From Thiotrichaceae bacterium (lineage in GTDB: Bacteria > Pseudomonadota > Gammaproteobacteria > Thiotrichales > Thiotrichaceae): DNA of 8,000 bases. The stretch spans positions 1 to 8,000 of the forward strand of contig JALVFC010000445.1 of assembly GCA_027030285.1 (NCBI GenBank). Direction: 5' to 3'. The notes beneath the pieces are model-generated. The model had not been told where the DNA came from and ran no database searches. It worked only from the letters and a program-made list of their open reading frames with translations. The position numbers and the translations under genes are program-made. Shown here piece after piece: positions 6,063-8,000 of this stretch; position 1 is the first letter of the stretch; each line of letters opens with the position of its first letter.

Positions 6063-8000
6063 ATGAATACAAATATCAATACTCTAAAAACTTTGCAAAC
6101 TCGATTGTCAGTTCACAGCAGGCAGGGCAATCGTCGTCAAGCAATAGATTCCGGACTACTAAACTCTTCGTTATTGAATCTGCCAGGAAAACACCGAAGG
6201 CAAGGTTCTGGAAGAAATCACTCTTTTAACAGCCAGACCTGGACGAGCTTTTTACAGCTTCTATTGCGTTTGCTGGAGCAGCTCCAACATCACCGTGGTC
6301 GTCCAAATCAGGGAACGGAAAATGATGACCAGTTAACTGGTACCCGCCGCAATGACCGTCTTCATGGTCGTGGAGGAAATGATCACATTCGGGGGCTAGG
6401 CGGTAATGACAGGCTCTACGGAAACAGTGGTAATGACAGCCTCTATGGTGGACGCGGCAATGACCGACTTATTGGTGGGAGCGGCGATGACCTGCTAAAC
6501 GGCGGTACAGGACGTGATCGGCTTTATGGCGGCACCGGCAATGACATATTAAAGGGTAATGATGGCTCTGATATATTCATAGATAATTATGGAAATAACA
6601 CCATTGATGGTGGTGATGGGCGTGATGAGGTTCGCTTCTCGGGTCGCTTCTCTGACTATGAAGTAATGGTTCGTGGCGACAAGTTTATCTTTGAAAACAA
6701 GAACAGCCGCCGTAACAACATCAATGTCGTCAGCAATGTTGAACGCTTTACTTTTCGTGATCAGTCTTTAAGCCTGTCAACGTTGCAAAGTCAATTTATG
6801 GATAATGGTGATCACCAGTATCACTCTTATGATGGCAGTTTTAACAACCTGCAGAATCCTGATATCGGAAAGGTTGACAGCCCCTATCGTCAACTCATGC
6901 CAAAAAATAATGACAGGGCTATTGGTGGCAGCGAATATGACAAGCTGCCAAACCCGCGTGACATCAGCAACAAGGTTTTTTCTCAAGCGGAGCCCACAGA
7001 AAACAGAAAAGGTCTAAGTGACATGTTCTGGTTATGGGGGCAATTCCTTGACCACGATATTGACCTTACACCAACTGTTGGTACGGAAAAGGCTCCTATT
7101 CCCATCCCTGCTGGCGATACTTACTTTGACCCCCAGGGAACTGGTAACAAAAGCATGGATTTTGATCGTTCCATTGCGATTGTTGACGAAAACGGTGTGC
7201 GCCATCAAACCAATCATATTACCGCTTTCCTGGATGGCTCAAATATCTATGGCTCCTCCAAAGCGGTGCAGGATGAAATTCGCTCCTTCCAGGGTGGAAA
7301 ACTGATTCTGGATGCCAACGACCGCTTGCCCAAAACAGCTGATGGACAGTTCCTTTCAGGTGACGTACGCGTCAATGAGAATGTCGGATTAACCTCTATG
7401 CACACCATCTGGGCACGCGAGCATAACCGCATTGCTGACCAGCTTGCGCAGGAGCACCCTGAATGGGATGACCAGAAACTGTTCCAGGAAGCCAGAAAGA
7501 AAGTAGTCGGTGAAATGCAGGCAATTACCAACAATGAGTACCTGCCGCAGCTACTTGGTGGTAAAGGTCTGAGTGATTATCGCGGCTATAACCCCAAAGT
7601 TTCACCGCAAATCAGCAATGAATTTGCCACAGCTGCCTACCGTTACGGACATACCATGCTCTCACCAAATATTCTGAGACTGGATGAGAGTGGTCAGGAA
7701 ATCCCCGAAGGACACCTGCCCTTGCGTGATGCCTTCTTTAGGCCTGACAAGGTTGAAGAAGCTGGTGTAGACCCCATCCTGCGCGGCTTTGCTGCTCATA
7801 CTGCCCAGGCTGCTGATGCCAAACTGGTAGATGATGTAAGAAACTTCCTGTTTGGTCCTCCAGGATCGGGCGGCCTTGATCTTGCCACCCTGAATATACA
7901 GCGGGGTCGTGACCATGGTATTGCCAGTTATAACGATGTTCGCGAAGCACTCGGACTGCATCGCATTACCAGCTTTGATGATCCTGTATTTAAAAACGGT
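6063..8000 (+). CDS. RTX repeat protein with animal-type haem peroxidase domain, partial (C-terminus beyond right edge)
   Basis: The frame is open for 646 codons to the window end. Seen in order: a basic, Gln/Ser-rich N-terminus without a signal peptide (1-83); about twelve RTX nonapeptides (84-191) that bind calcium and usually mark type I secretion; a short beta-rich segment (about 192-245); then an animal haem peroxidase domain (An_peroxidase, PF03098). In the peroxidase domain I see WGQFLDHDIDLTP with Gln327, haem-linking Asp330, distal His331 and calcium ligand Asp332; the calcium loop TAFLDGS (Thr387, Phe389, Asp391, Ser393); catalytic Arg436 and haem-linking Glu439 in DVRVNEN; REHNR; proximal His530 in YRYGHTM; and Asn611 in LNIQRGRDHG. 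Asn440 replaces the Met that myeloperoxidase uses for its sulfonium link. The enzyme should use hydrogen peroxide to oxidise halides, phenolics or metals; the substrate is not readable. Relatives include Pseudomonas PehA and the Mn(II)-oxidising MopA proteins, known from memory only. Confidence 0.93.
   Translation, partial: MNTNINTLKTLQTRLSVHSRQGNRRQAIDSGLLNSSLLNLPGKHRRQGSGRNHSFNSQTWTSFLQLLLRLLEQLQHHRGRPNQGTENDDQLTGTRRNDRLHGRGGNDHIRGLGGNDRLYGNSGNDSLYGGRGNDRLIGGSGDDLLNGGTGRDRLYGGTGNDILKGNDGSDIFIDNYGNNTIDGGDGRDEVRFSGRFSDYEVMVRGDKFIFENKNSRRNNINVVSNVERFTFRDQSLSLSTLQSQFMDNGDHQYHSYDGSFNNLQNPDIGKVDSPYRQLMPKNNDRAIGGSEYDKLPNPRDISNKVFSQAEPTENRKGLSDMFWLWGQFLDHDIDLTPTVGTEKAPIPIPAGDTYFDPQGTGNKSMDFDRSIAIVDENGVRHQTNHITAFLDGSNIYGSSKAVQDEIRSFQGGKLILDANDRLPKTADGQFLSGDVRVNENVGLTSMHTIWAREHNRIADQLAQEHPEWDDQKLFQEARKKVVGEMQAITNNEYLPQLLGGKGLSDYRGYNPKVSPQISNEFATAAYRYGHTMLSPNILRLDESGQEIPEGHLPLRDAFFRPDKVEEAGVDPILRGFAAHTAQAADAKLVDDVRNFLFGPPGSGGLDLATLNIQRGRDHGIASYNDVREALGLHRITSFDDPVFKNG
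6312..6635 (+). repeat. Tandem RTX (GGxGxDxLx) calcium-binding repeat block
   Basis: About twelve consecutive 27-base units encode nine-residue repeats at residues 84-191 of the peroxidase protein. The central units are the cleanest, for example GGRGNDRLI, GGSGDDLLN, GGTGRDRLY and GGTGNDILK; the outer units (such as GTRRNDRLH and DNYGNNTID) are degenerate. Repeats of this kind fold into a parallel beta roll that binds calcium outside the cell. Confidence 0.93.

Noticed and set aside
6032..6229. A 65-codon plus-strand open frame overlapping the peroxidase start
   Set aside because: It is out of frame with the peroxidase start, and the better ribosome-binding site belongs to the ATG at 6063.
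7662..7961. A 99-codon minus-strand open frame
   Set aside because: It is antisense to the conserved proximal-histidine region of the peroxidase domain, which is clearly coding on the plus strand.

Overview
The window looks like chromosomal DNA of a Gram-negative, probably gammaproteobacterial, cell. The evidence is a type IV pilus minor-pilin cluster in the pilV-pilW-pilX-pilY1 order, a proteobacterial-type MscS channel, and an RTX-type secreted protein. Genus cannot be told from this sequence alone. No RNA genes, insertion sequences or CRISPR arrays were seen.

Left half (1-4383, minus strand): a tightly packed operon reads right to left. pilV and pilW overlap by 4 bases (ATGA), pilW and pilX are 2 bases apart, and pilX is 52 bases before pilY1. 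PilV, PilW and PilX are minor pilins that, in known systems, form the priming tip complex of the type IV pilus. PilY1 is the large tip adhesin and regulator they present. The pilY1 frame is open for all 795 codons and runs off the left edge. Its N-terminal von Willebrand A (VWA) domain appears to be split by a large modular insertion: a beta-rich extracellular module, two PPC-like domains, a Ser-Gly linker, and a Cys/His-bounded 34-residue motif. The conserved C-terminal PilY1 propeller would lie outside the window.

Centre (4384-6062): a 165-base divergent intergenic region separates the pilus operon from a plus-strand MscS-family mechanosensitive channel gene (4549-5721). A hairpin follows that gene, then about 290 bases with no convincing gene and one weak promoter candidate.

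Right end (6063-8000, plus strand): a large open frame, cut by the right edge, encodes an RTX protein fused to an animal-type haem peroxidase. About twelve nine-residue calcium-binding repeats come first, followed by a peroxidase domain in which every catalytic and haem-linking residue I can align is present. It has no signal peptide, which fits type I secretion.

Two genes stand out: the pilY1 with its adhesin-like insertion, and the N-terminally RTX-tagged peroxidase. Both are predicted to act outside the cell, but nothing in the sequence links them functionally.
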